The position numbers and the translations under genes are program-made. DNA of 6,155 nt from Bacteroidales bacterium (lineage in GTDB: Bacteria > Bacteroidota > Bacteroidia > Bacteroidales > P3): NCBI GenBank assembly GCA_017632095.1, contig JAGBSA010000193.1, positions 1 through 6,155 of the forward strand, in the 5' to 3' direction. Under the pieces are notes generated by a model. The model was not told where the DNA came from. It saw nothing but the letters and a program-made list of their open reading frames with translations, and ran no database searches. How positions within the stretch are numbered: position 1 is the stretch's first letter; the number at the start of each line of letters is the position of its first letter. This document shows, piece by piece, positions 1 through 5,306 of this stretch.

Positions 1-1091
1 AACAACGAAGAAACATTTGGATTATCTCCGGCAACAAATTTTACGGTTTCCAAAACTGTTTCAAGAGAAATACCAATTGATGCACCAAGTAATGCTCCAC
101 GGAGTCCTCCGCCGGATGAGAAACCAATAATTCCTCCGGTTATGCCCCACAAAGCAGGCTTAATCAATCTAACAATTTCATCTCTGCTCAGGACCCCATC
201 ATGATCAAAGGTCAAAGCGTCTATTTCCAAACCAATGCCAACACCAAGAAGCGTACCAAGTATCGCCCCAGGAACACCGCCAAGAACGAACCCTGTAGCA
301 CCGCCCAAGAATCCGGTCAACCCAACTACCGCTTTTTCAGCAATCTGTTCCGGATTTAGGTTGTCCCATGTAAAGAAAACATCATCGACAGCAAGCTTAA
401 AGCGAGTCTTTAGTTCGTCTATTTTATCTGCAATGTTTTCCAACCAAGAAGCAATCGGTACTTCTTCGAACATTTGGTCATATGCAGGTATTCCTGCACC
501 ACCACCGCCTCCACCGGATGATGGTTCTTCCAACCTGTTGATTTCATCAAAACCAAGCAGTTGGTTCTTCCACTCTTTAGCTGCTGCTGCACCGGCAGAA
601 GTCGTTTGTGCCCACTCTTTTGAATAATCTATAGCCTTTAAATAGGTCCTCTTGCCCCCAAGAATCGCAAAGAACTGAGTTATTGCCTCAGCTGCCATTC
701 TGACAAGTTCAATTATCCTGAGCAGGATCGGCTGAATTGTTTGAATCAATGTTGCCCAAGCTGCACCTAGCTGATTCGTCATGGTAAAGCTTTTGGTGGA
801 AAGAAGATCAAGAGCTTGAGCCAGATCTCCTCCGACAGCCTTTGAAAAAAAGTATGCATTCTGGGCACCTTCCTGGAAAGCCTGCCCAATTGCTTTGATA
901 ATGCTACGTATAACTCGATAAAAGGCGATTCTTTGAAGCGATGAGACAAGCGAACCCAATCCTTTTGAAGCAGACTTAGAAGAACCTCTCACACTGTTCA
1001 AAGACTGTGATAATCCTCGCAGACTTGTACTTGCTGTATCACCCGTACGTCTGATGTTTATGGATAAGTTCTCAATCGTCGTTGCTGCCAC
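1..1091 (-). CDS. Tail tape measure protein, N-terminal 363 residues (runs off left edge)
   Basis: This protein is expected to fill the tail tube lumen, set tail length during assembly and be released with the DNA. The frame is open for 363 codons and leaves the window without a stop. GTG is chosen as start because AGGTGAT lies 6 nt upstream and no ATG, GTG or TTG occurs in the 13 in-frame codons checked above it. Visible in order: a Ser/Gly/Lys-rich N-terminus starting ATTIENLSINI; hydrophobic helices at about 55-75 and 107-146; the motif LGFDEINRLEE at 179-189, which I recognise from Bacillota phage tape measures; a run of six glycines at 193-198; and two Gly-rich hydrophobic segments (about 254-290 and 311-350). 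Between these sits an EF-hand-like DHDGVLSRDE (296-305). It follows the chaperone genes directly, as tape measures do. The family call is firm; the total length is unknown. Confidence 0.9.
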   Translation of the reverse strand, partial: MAATTIENLSINIRRTGDTASTSLRGLSQSLNSVRGSSKSASKGLGSLVSSLQRIAFYRVIRSIIKAIGQAFQEGAQNAYFFSKAVGGDLAQALDLLSTKSFTMTNQLGAAWATLIQTIQPILLRIIELVRMAAEAITQFFAILGGKRTYLKAIDYSKEWAQTTSAGAAAAKEWKNQLLGFDEINRLEEPSSGGGGGGAGIPAYDQMFEEVPIASWLENIADKIDELKTRFKLAVDDVFFTWDNLNPEQIAEKAVVGLTGFLGGATGFVLGGVPGAILGTLLGVGIGLEIDALTFDHDGVLSRDEIVRLIKPALWGITGGIIGFSSGGGLRGALLGASIGISLETVLETVKFVAGDNPNVSSL

Positions 1092-1097
1092 GTCGTT

Positions 1098-1104
1098 ATC
1101 ACCT
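1098..1104 (-). promoter_or_regulatory. Shine-Dalgarno site fixing the GTG start of the tape measure gene
   Basis: AGGTGAT lies 6 nt before the GTG at 1091 and overlaps the TGA stop of the chaperone T frame. Termination of T could therefore hand ribosomes directly to the tape measure start (inference). It decides the start because no ATG is available nearby in that frame. Confidence 0.7.
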
Positions 1105-1554
1105 GCCTTCTGCGTCTTGACTATGCTTCTGGGTAAATCGTTTATCCAATGCCATTAACTGTGAACGGAAGTTTTCTACCATCTGCTTCTTTTCTTGTTC
1201 TTTTTCAACTTCGTTCATCGGAGTTATTCTTATTGGCTTATCCAAATATTCTTTCGGATGCGACCCTTTCTTAGCAAAAGCATTTGACAAAGCAATAGTC
1301 AAAGCCGCATAATTATATAAACCTTGTAGCCACAGTTCTTGGTTTCGTTTCTCTATTTCAAGTCTGTGGCATTCTTCGTAATACTTTAAACGTGTATAAT
1401 CTCCATTCCAAAACTCGTCATATGAAACACCAATCATCATGTAATATGGACACAATTTGTCCAACATATCGCTGATTGGTGTATCACTTTCCGATTTTGA
1501 AATATCTTCTTTGGAAGGTAAGTCCGGAAAAAAATCTACCTCGTTACCTTCCAA
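1099..1554 (-). CDS. Tail assembly chaperone, T frame (translated by -1 frameshift from G)
   Basis: This is the T half of a lambda G/GT-type chaperone pair that keeps the tape measure soluble and recruits tail tube subunits. The frame encodes 151 residues counted from a TTG at 1554, but that TTG has no Shine-Dalgarno sequence and sits inside the stem of the frameshift signal. It is therefore probably not an initiation site. The -1 frame is open only from just after a TAA about 6 nt above the slippery site. Visible: an acidic N-terminus, an aromatic core around CPYYMMIGVSYDEFWNGDY (35-53), helices with LWLQGLYNYAALTIALSNAF (74-93), then LDKPIRITPM (104-113) and a charged Glu/Lys/Gln-rich tail. 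The core resembles proteins encoded just before tape measure genes in Bacillota prophages. Its stop overlaps the tape measure Shine-Dalgarno site. Confidence 0.8.
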   Translation of the reverse strand: MEGNEVDFFPDLPSKEDISKSESDTPISDMLDKLCPYYMMIGVSYDEFWNGDYTRLKYYEECHRLEIEKRNQELWLQGLYNYAALTIALSNAFAKKGSHPKEYLDKPIRITPMNEVEKEQEKKQMVENFRSQLMALDKRFTQKHSQDAEGR

Positions 1555-1910
1555 CTTGAGTTTCCCGAACGATTAGACCATTCTTCAACAGCTTCTCTGA
1601 TCATCACTCCGAGAATCTCTTTTAAGGAATCAACTTCATTCCCGTCTTCATCGTATTCCGGATCTTCATCGTCTGCAGTCTTCTTGAGAGATTTATAGAT
1701 CTCACGGATCAGACGTTTTTCCGTATTCGGATGATTAGCGTAGAATGCGCCCTCAAACAATATTTCAGGAGCAGAGAAAAACATTTCGTCAAGCTTAGAA
1801 AGCTTCACACCGTTTCTCTCCATTCTTTTCACAGATGCAGCCGTATACTCAAGTACATAGTGTTTTCCACCATAGTCGAACTCGATTTTCGTGTTGTTGC
1901 TGCTTTGCAT
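1099..1910 (-). CDS. Predicted G-T fusion tail assembly chaperone, made by -1 frameshift
   Basis: Predicted product of slippage at 1560-1566. G residues 1-117 are decoded normally, the ribosome shifts back one base after the AAC codon, and reading continues CTC AAG TTG into the T frame. The result is 117 + 2 + 151 = 270 residues; the TTG that a gene caller would take as T's start is then an internal leucine. By analogy with lambda, most ribosomes end at the G stop and a minority make the fusion. The G part is expected to bind tail tube subunits and the T part the tape measure. The frame arithmetic and signal are seen directly; efficiency and function are inferred. Confidence 0.82.
1511..1566 (-). 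promoter_or_regulatory. Programmed -1 ribosomal frameshift signal: slippery heptamer plus stem-loop
   Basis: The heptamer GGGAAAC (1566 to 1560) is in the required register, read as GGA AAC in the G frame (codons 116-117). A 5-nt spacer TCAAG follows. Next comes a perfect 11-bp stem, TTGGAAGGTAA (1554-1544) with TTACCTTCCAA (1521-1511), closing a 22-nt loop that contains the G-frame TAG stop and seven T's. The site falls in the short overlap between the -1 frame TAA upstream and the 0-frame TAG downstream, where it must be to work. Lambda uses the close relative GGGAAAG at the same gene junction. Loop bases TTTCCG (1530-1525) can also pair with CGGAAA (1493-1488), so a pseudoknot is possible but unproven. 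Confidence 0.9.
1536..1910 (-). CDS. Tail assembly chaperone, G protein (possibly DUF5055-like)
   Basis: A 124-residue protein between the major tail protein and the tape measure, the usual place for the lambda G-like chaperone that helps load tail tube subunits on the tape measure. It starts with a beta-strand-like stretch (IEFDYGGKHYVLEYTAASVK, 9-28), continues KRMERNGVKLSKLDEMFFSA and a helical middle (about 48-77), then an acidic linker DDEDPEYDEDGNEVD (80-94) and a last helix (95-112). The opening and KRMER region recall the DUF5055 family of phage proteins; that name is from memory. The ATG is preceded by AGGAGA 4 nt upstream. Its last codons overlap the T frame and carry the frameshift site. 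Normal termination is at TAG, 1536-1538. Confidence 0.82.
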   Translation of the reverse strand: MQSSNNTKIEFDYGGKHYVLEYTAASVKRMERNGVKLSKLDEMFFSAPEILFEGAFYANHPNTEKRLIREIYKSLKKTADDEDPEYDEDGNEVDSLKEILGVMIREAVEEWSNRSGNSSWKVTR

Positions 1911-1947
1911 AGATTCTCCTACCTTTTTATAATTTGAAAGTTAATTT

Positions 1948-1974
1948 AAGGGACGGCGATCAATGCCGCCCCTT
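1948..1974 (-). terminator. Hairpin after the major tail gene; terminator-like, strand-asymmetric
   Basis: It begins 4 nt past the TAA of the major tail gene. In the minus-strand RNA, AAGGGGCGGC pairs with GCCGTCCCTT over 10 positions (nine Watson-Crick plus one G-U) around a 7-nt loop. The 3' side is followed by TTAAATTAAC rather than a clean U-run, so it should be a weak terminator, an attenuator or a 3'-end stabiliser for the abundant tail tube mRNA. On the plus strand the same stem has one A-C mismatch but runs into TTTTTATT, so it could stop antisense transcription. The structure is certain; its role is inferred. Confidence 0.6.
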
Positions 1975-1978
1975 TTTA

Positions 1979-2470
1979 TTACGTTGTTGACTTTGAGGTC
2001 CATCCGCTGTACTGATTTTCAATAATCTGTACAGCACCCTGTACGGCTTGGGCAGACTCTACATCAGGGAAGCCCATTTCGCACGGTTCGCCTCTGAAGA
2101 ACACAGACTGCGTATCCCCAGGAAGCGTGAATTCGAACCACATACCTTTACCGCCGGTCAATGCTGCATACTCTGCCACGATGGCATTCCAGTCACTTCT
2201 GGACGTTGGATTGATGTTGCAAGACAAAGACAAGTTCCCGTCGTTTGCTTGCAGCCCTTTGATATAGCGGTGGCGACGAACCTCAGCGAGGGGGGTTACG
2301 TCGTACTGGTCAAAGTCCGCAGTAAGTCCGCTAATACCCGTAACGTATTCAGCAATGTTCAGTGTTCCACCGGAAGCTTTTTCGGCATACCCTGACGTGG
2401 GCCTGGTACCAGCCGTTGCCTCCGCTTTGTATTTGATAGTAATTCCGGCCGAGGAAATTTCTCCTGCCAA
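1979..2470 (-). CDS. Major tail tube protein
   Basis: A 163-residue protein expected to polymerise into the hollow tail tube. It sits after the neck and terminator genes and before the chaperone and tape measure genes, which is the defining position. It is rich in short beta-prone stretches: GITIKYKAEA (9-18), GTLNIAEYVTGISGLTADF (35-53), DQYDVTPLAEVRRHRYIKG (54-72), NLSLSCNI (79-86), and a C-terminal MWFEFTLPGDTQSVFFRGEP (110-129) with AVQGAVQIIENQYSGW (142-157). An N-terminal strand, a loop of the 'DVT.LAE..R..YI.GL' kind and a beta-rich C-terminus fit the siphovirus tube fold (gpV/TP901-1 type). The start is TTG, chosen because AGGGGTGAT precedes it and gives the usual MAGE-type N-terminus. 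The gene is followed by a hairpin. Confidence 0.85.
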   Translation of the reverse strand: MAGEISSAGITIKYKAEATAGTRPTSGYAEKASGGTLNIAEYVTGISGLTADFDQYDVTPLAEVRRHRYIKGLQANDGNLSLSCNINPTSRSDWNAIVAEYAALTGGKGMWFEFTLPGDTQSVFFRGEPCEMGFPDVESAQAVQGAVQIIENQYSGWTSKSTT

Positions 2471-2474
2471 TTAA

Positions 2475-2483
2475 ATCACCCCT
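2475..2483 (-). promoter_or_regulatory. Strong Shine-Dalgarno site supporting the TTG start of the major tail gene
   Basis: AGGGGTGAT is one base short of the ideal AGGAGGTGAT core and ends 4 nt before the TTG at 2470. A strong site with a weak start codon is plausible for a very abundant virion protein. Confidence 0.65.
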
Positions 2484-2492
2484 CTTAAAAAT

Positions 2493-2648
2493 TCATTCAT
2501 GCCCATTAACGGTTTTATGCTCTACCGTCTTGGTACGTTTTTGCTCTTCCTTTTTCGGATCCTCTACAGGTGCCCATTCAGCAAAGCAATTAGGACAAAC
2601 TGCTTCAGCCGTATCAGGAAGCTTTTTGTGGCAATATTTGCATACCAT
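2493..2648 (-). CDS. Small zinc-ribbon protein in the tail module
   Basis: A 51-residue gene between the tail terminator and major tail protein. The protein opens MVCKYCHKKLPD and has CPNC at 18-21, giving two CxxC knuckles (C3/C6 and C18/C21) 11 residues apart. That is the pattern of a single zinc-ribbon or rubredoxin-like fold. The rest is a charged tail (PVEDPKKEEQKRTKTVEHKT, 27-46) without clear structure. The ATG at 2648 is preceded by GGAGG (2661-2657) with 8-nt spacing, and that Shine-Dalgarno site lies just after the upstream stop, so the gene is clearly meant to be translated. Zinc binding is inferred from the cysteines. A role in tail assembly, DNA contact or host interaction cannot be decided from sequence. 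Confidence 0.85.
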   Translation of the reverse strand: MVCKYCHKKLPDTAEAVCPNCFAEWAPVEDPKKEEQKRTKTVEHKTVNGHE

Positions 2649-2662
2649 AAAACTAACCTCCG

Positions 2663-3070
2663 TTAATTATTGCTCGGCATCTCATCCGCTTTGCCTATTA
2701 CTTTGCGGAATGAAGCTACGATTCTATAGTTTTCATTGTCATACGTGCCAATGTTATTCGTATTAATATGGATATAAAAAAGCGAAGAAAAAGCTTCTTT
2801 CACTACTTCAAAAATTCCATATACTTCAGACATCGGTGTATCAGTTTTATTGCTTTGAATCTGTACCTCAAATGTGCTTGTCCACACACCCTGAGACCCA
2901 CTAAACGTGACGTTTTCCTGATTGCTGAAGTTGCCAATTTCACGAATGAATACAGCAGGAAAATTTGGAACAACCGGCTCATACATTCCGGAAACATAGG
3001 CATTCGGAAAAGCCTCAATTACTTTGTCATAAACGTAGTTGTAAACAGCGTTTCGTGTATATCCGCTCAT
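2663..3070 (-). CDS. Tail terminator / tail-to-head joining protein
   Basis: A 135-residue protein that probably caps the head-proximal end of the tail tube and joins it to the neck (lambda gpU or HK97 gp10-neighbour type). The N-terminal helix TRNAVYNYVYDKVIEAFPNA (5-24) is followed by strands: VPNFPAVFIREIGN (34-47), GVWTSTFEVQIQSNKTD (61-77), then a helix (EVYGIFEVVKEAFSSL, 82-97) and ENYRIVASFRKVIGK (113-127). This helix, 'P.v.i.E', strand with 'f.vqi.sn', helix, strand order is typical of small tail-completion proteins. Its ATG overlaps the upstream TGA (ATGA) and has AAGGTG upstream, so translation is coupled to the gp10-like gene. Exact position in the neck is inferred from gene order. 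Confidence 0.75.
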   Translation of the reverse strand: MSGYTRNAVYNYVYDKVIEAFPNAYVSGMYEPVVPNFPAVFIREIGNFSNQENVTFSGSQGVWTSTFEVQIQSNKTDTPMSEVYGIFEVVKEAFSSLFYIHINTNNIGTYDNENYRIVASFRKVIGKADEMPSNN

Positions 3071-3546
3071 CCAAACACCTTCTTTACCGTGCTATCAATG
3101 TCATTCACAATGGCTTCATATGCTTTTTGCATACCGTTTCTCGGTTCGACAGCAGTTATTTTCTTTCCGCCGAAGTGCCAATAATTGTAATGAGTCGCTT
3201 GGTATTCACCTTTTGTCTCATCAGAATAAGAACCTCTGTAAACAAGGAATGGAACCTCAAATGCGTACCGGTTTGCAGAATTCGTTGACGAACCTGCACC
3301 AAATTCCAAAAATGCAACAGCTTTTCCGTCCGCACTAATTGTTACACCGTTATCTTCTTCAACAAGTGTAACTGACACCGCATTCCCGTAAGCACCCTGT
3401 GCAGCATCTCTTCCGATCTTTCCAATTTCCTGAACAAACTTTTCGACCTTATTGTCAACATCCTTCAGAATCTTGTTGATCATCTTTTCCGCTCTTATGA
3501 TGCTTGCCGGATCCAATGGGTCGATATCAACAACATGATCAGCCAT
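3067..3546 (-). CDS. HK97 gp10-like neck / tail-completion protein
   Basis: A 159-residue protein of the HK97 gp10-like kind, expected at the head-tail interface. A long N-terminal helix (about 12-50) is followed by a strand region VSVTLVEEDNGVTISADGKA (57-76) and the hallmark VAFLEFGAG (77-85). A polar insert (86-121) precedes WHFGGKKITAVEPRNGMQKA (123-142) and a final helix. The 'x.lEfGtG' turn and the '.P.pgm..A' end motif, here PRNGMQKA, are what mark gp10-like proteins. It overlaps the preceding gene by 8 nt and the next by 4 nt, a coupled neck cluster. The start is the ATG that gives MADHVV; the upstream Shine-Dalgarno-like sequence is weak, consistent with coupling. Confidence 0.82.
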   Translation of the reverse strand: MADHVVDIDPLDPASIIRAEKMINKILKDVDNKVEKFVQEIGKIGRDAAQGAYGNAVSVTLVEEDNGVTISADGKAVAFLEFGAGSSTNSANRYAFEVPFLVYRGSYSDETKGEYQATHYNYWHFGGKKITAVEPRNGMQKAYEAIVNDIDSTVKKVFG

Positions 3547-3919
3547 TTCTCATCTCAACTTTGCTTACAGCGAAGACAATATTATTCAAACCACGTGCTA
3601 CCTGTGTAACCGTGTAATCATACGGAACCAAGTTATCCTGCCCGTCGTACGGTTCTTTATCAATCCACAAAACGGAAGTCTCTGTAATAGGACATTCCAT
3701 CTCGCACGTCACTATTGTCTTGGTATACTGCAAGTCTTTTCCGAATATGGCAGTATTCGCATATCCGTTCGCAGGGTAAATATTTGCATTCATCTTCACA
3801 GGCTCACTGTAAGAAACACGTCGCTCCCCTGTCTTATGGCCGTTGCTGTCAACTACGTTCTCATTTCCCTGGTACAGGGCATAGTAAAAAGTCTGCCGAT
3901 TCCGCTTCAGGTCTCTCAT
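3539..3919 (-). CDS. Head closure / head-tail joining protein
   Basis: A 126-residue protein between the gp6-like connector and the gp10-like protein, the slot of the head closure or head-tail adaptor (SPP1 gp16 or HK97 gp7-like). It begins with a basic MRDLKRNRQTFYYALYQG, then a mostly beta-prone body: RVSYSEPVKMNANIYPANG (34-52), YTKTIVTCEM (65-74), SVLWIDKEP (82-90), DYTVTQVARGLNNIVFAVSK (101-120). Small beta-barrel adaptors commonly carry the late 'DY.V..va..ln...ya..kv' pattern seen here. The ATG overlaps the connector stop as ATGA, so the two are probably translationally coupled. The role rests mainly on position and fold pattern. Confidence 0.72.
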   Translation of the reverse strand: MRDLKRNRQTFYYALYQGNENVVDSNGHKTGERRVSYSEPVKMNANIYPANGYANTAIFGKDLQYTKTIVTCEMECPITETSVLWIDKEPYDGQDNLVPYDYTVTQVARGLNNIVFAVSKVEMRNG

Positions 3920-4239
3920 TTTATTCCCTCATATTTGGGGACTACTTCCAACAGTAGTTCTTTGGAAACCCATGACGATTCATATGTCCGGCTGATTCCA
4001 TTGGCACTGTGGATAATTTCACCCTCAGCACCAATCTTGTTGTACAGATCCATTGCAACTCTGAGCTGCAAATCAGAATACTTCGGCTCTACGTCGTAAT
4101 CTTCAAAGCAATCGTTTGTAAAGGATTTATACGGAAAGCGGCGATTCATGATAGCAACCTTTGCCGTCATTAGAAGATCCATCAGAAGCTCTTCGTCTTC
4201 CTCGCCGGTTCTTTTCTTTAGCCGTGTTAAGTTGTTCAT
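3916..4239 (-). CDS. Head-tail connector protein (HK97 gp6 / SPP1 gp15-like)
   Basis: A 107-residue, mainly helical protein expected to form a ring under the portal. N-terminal helix LTRLKKRTGEEDEELLMDLL (4-23) leads into AKVAIMNRRFP (26-36), then YSDLQLRVAMDLYNKIGAEG (54-73), EIIHSANGISRTYESSWVS (74-92), and a last helix ending in VVPKYEG. The middle motif, with 'lq.rvA.dlynk.GaEGe.shs.ngisR.ye', is characteristic of the gp6-like connectors of Bacillota phages. The ATG has GGAGG 9 nt upstream. The gene ends in an ATGA overlap with the head closure gene. I am confident of the family. Confidence 0.85.
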   Translation of the reverse strand: MNNLTRLKKRTGEEDEELLMDLLMTAKVAIMNRRFPYKSFTNDCFEDYDVEPKYSDLQLRVAMDLYNKIGAEGEIIHSANGISRTYESSWVSKELLLEVVPKYEGIK

Positions 4240-4260
4240 TATTCGCCGCCTCCAATTACG

Positions 4261-4431
4261 TCAGTTACTTGCTTTCTTTCTTCCTTTGGATTTCGTTGCC
4301 GGTTCTTCCTTCACTTCCGGAGGGAAGATCTCAGAAACGAAACCCTCCTCTTTTTCCGGACGTGATACGTCACTCAGTTTCGTAATGTTTTTGCTCGGTT
4401 TCTCATTCTCAAAATGCCGATGAAGCATCAT
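4261..4431 (-). CDS. Small charged hypothetical protein between capsid and connector
   Basis: A 56-residue protein starting MMLHRHFENEKPS and ending in a basic tail TKSKGRKKASN. In between it is rich in Lys and Glu, with a FVSEIFPPEV patch (31-40). I do not recognise a family. Similar-sized genes often sit between the capsid and connector genes of Bacillota phages, and some encode Rho-N or HeH-type mini-domains, but that fold is not evident here. Translation is well supported: AGGCGGTGA (4446-4438) precedes the ATG at 4431 by 6 nt, differing from the ideal AGGAGGTGA at one base, and it directly follows the capsid stop. A head or connector accessory role is inferred from position only. Confidence 0.75.
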   Translation of the reverse strand: MMLHRHFENEKPSKNITKLSDVSRPEKEEGFVSEIFPPEVKEEPATKSKGRKKASN

Positions 4432-4447
4432 ATCCGGTCACCGCCTA

Positions 4448-5284
4448 TCAAGCCCCTGCGAGTTTAATCATACCCGTCGGATTGAGCAGGTACGGAGCAC
4501 AGAGGATAGAACCTGCAAGAACCGTAGACTGGTTCAGGATGTCACGGTCGGTTTCGACCATAGCACCTCTCTTGATGAACACAGCAAGAGTATTCGGTTT
4601 CACGATGTACAGATTGCCGGAGGTCTTCAGTCTGTTGGTAACAACAACCTGGCAACCATAAGCCATGCCAACTGCACCACGGATCTTGATTTCAGCTGCG
4701 ATTTCAGACGCAGGAACCCAGTTGGAAGTTGCCGGCTGACCAATCAGCTGTGCATAGAAGTCAGGAGTTACAAGGAGGCTCTTCGGACCATCGTTGTCTT
4801 CACCAAACTTTGCAAGAGCAAGAGGAATATCTTCCGGAGCAAGAGCAGAAGAAGTGGAATAGTTCTGCTCAGAAGCACTATTGGCTGCAAGAGCTGCAAG
4901 AAGTGCATTGTCCATAGCATCGTCAATGGCGGTAGTGATCTGCATTGCAGCTTCGCCAATCGGATTGCCATAGCCACTGAGGACGGCTTCGTCGGTCAGC
5001 TGCACTGCGACACCGTATTTCACGATGGTCACGCTAGAGGTGCTCTGAGTCAGTTTGCGGATGCCAATGTCATAACCTTCGCTGACGGCAGATGCAGCAC
5101 CAATGTAGCTGTAGTACGGAAGAGTAACGGTATTGCCGGCACGACCCTGGAGGGTGTAATCAATCTTTGCGAGAGGGGCAAAGACCATGTTGTCGGTAAG
5201 CTTAGTATCAATAAGATCTGCTACAACCTGCGGATTAAACAGGCTGGAAAGATAGGTACCAGTAGAAGTATTAACCTGTGCCAT
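4448..5284 (-). CDS. Major capsid protein, N4-gp56-like
   Basis: A 278-residue protein that should form the icosahedral shell, with an HK97-type fold expected for this family. Recognisable stretches are NPQVVADLIDTKLTDNMVF (17-35), the loop LQGRAGNTVTLPYYSYIG (45-62), SEGYDIGIRKLTQS (68-81), VKYGVAVQLTDEAVLSGYG (88-106), a helix to about 135, SLLVTPDFYAQLIG (169-182), and the end region IKRGAMVETDRDILNQST (237-254). The pattern 'kyg.av.ltDEa..sgyg.p..ea' and the closing 'kr.a.vEt.RDi' suggest the N4-gp56 family of capsid proteins found in many Bacillota phages. AAAGGAGA lies 6 nt before the ATG, a strong site. It follows the scaffold by 22 nt. The capsid role is near certain; the family name is from memory. 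Confidence 0.88.
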   Translation of the reverse strand: MAQVNTSTGTYLSSLFNPQVVADLIDTKLTDNMVFAPLAKIDYTLQGRAGNTVTLPYYSYIGAASAVSEGYDIGIRKLTQSTSSVTIVKYGVAVQLTDEAVLSGYGNPIGEAAMQITTAIDDAMDNALLAALAANSASEQNYSTSSALAPEDIPLALAKFGEDNDGPKSLLVTPDFYAQLIGQPATSNWVPASEIAAEIKIRGAVGMAYGCQVVVTNRLKTSGNLYIVKPNTLAVFIKRGAMVETDRDILNQSTVLAGSILCAPYLLNPTGMIKLAGA

Positions 5285-5306
5285 AATAATTCTCCTTTAT
5301 CATTTT

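Noticed and set aside
235..627. Open frame of 130 codons on the plus strand, proline- and serine-rich
   Set aside because: It is the antisense shadow of the tape measure gene; its proline run mirrors the tape measure's glycine run, and the minus-strand frame is open for 363 codons with a good start.
1099..1554. T frame as an independently started gene from TTG 1554
   Set aside because: No Shine-Dalgarno sequence, and the TTG is part of the 11-bp frameshift stem; the slippery site gives a better explanation.
1921..1947. Promoter ahead of the chaperone genes (TATAAA in an AT-rich stretch)
   Set aside because: No -35 box at proper spacing; TTAACT lies only 7 nt away. The AT-rich stretch is more simply an open ribosome-binding region.
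2768..3338. Several overlapping plus-strand frames across the neck genes
   Set aside because: They are antisense to two recognisable neck proteins and their products have no family features.
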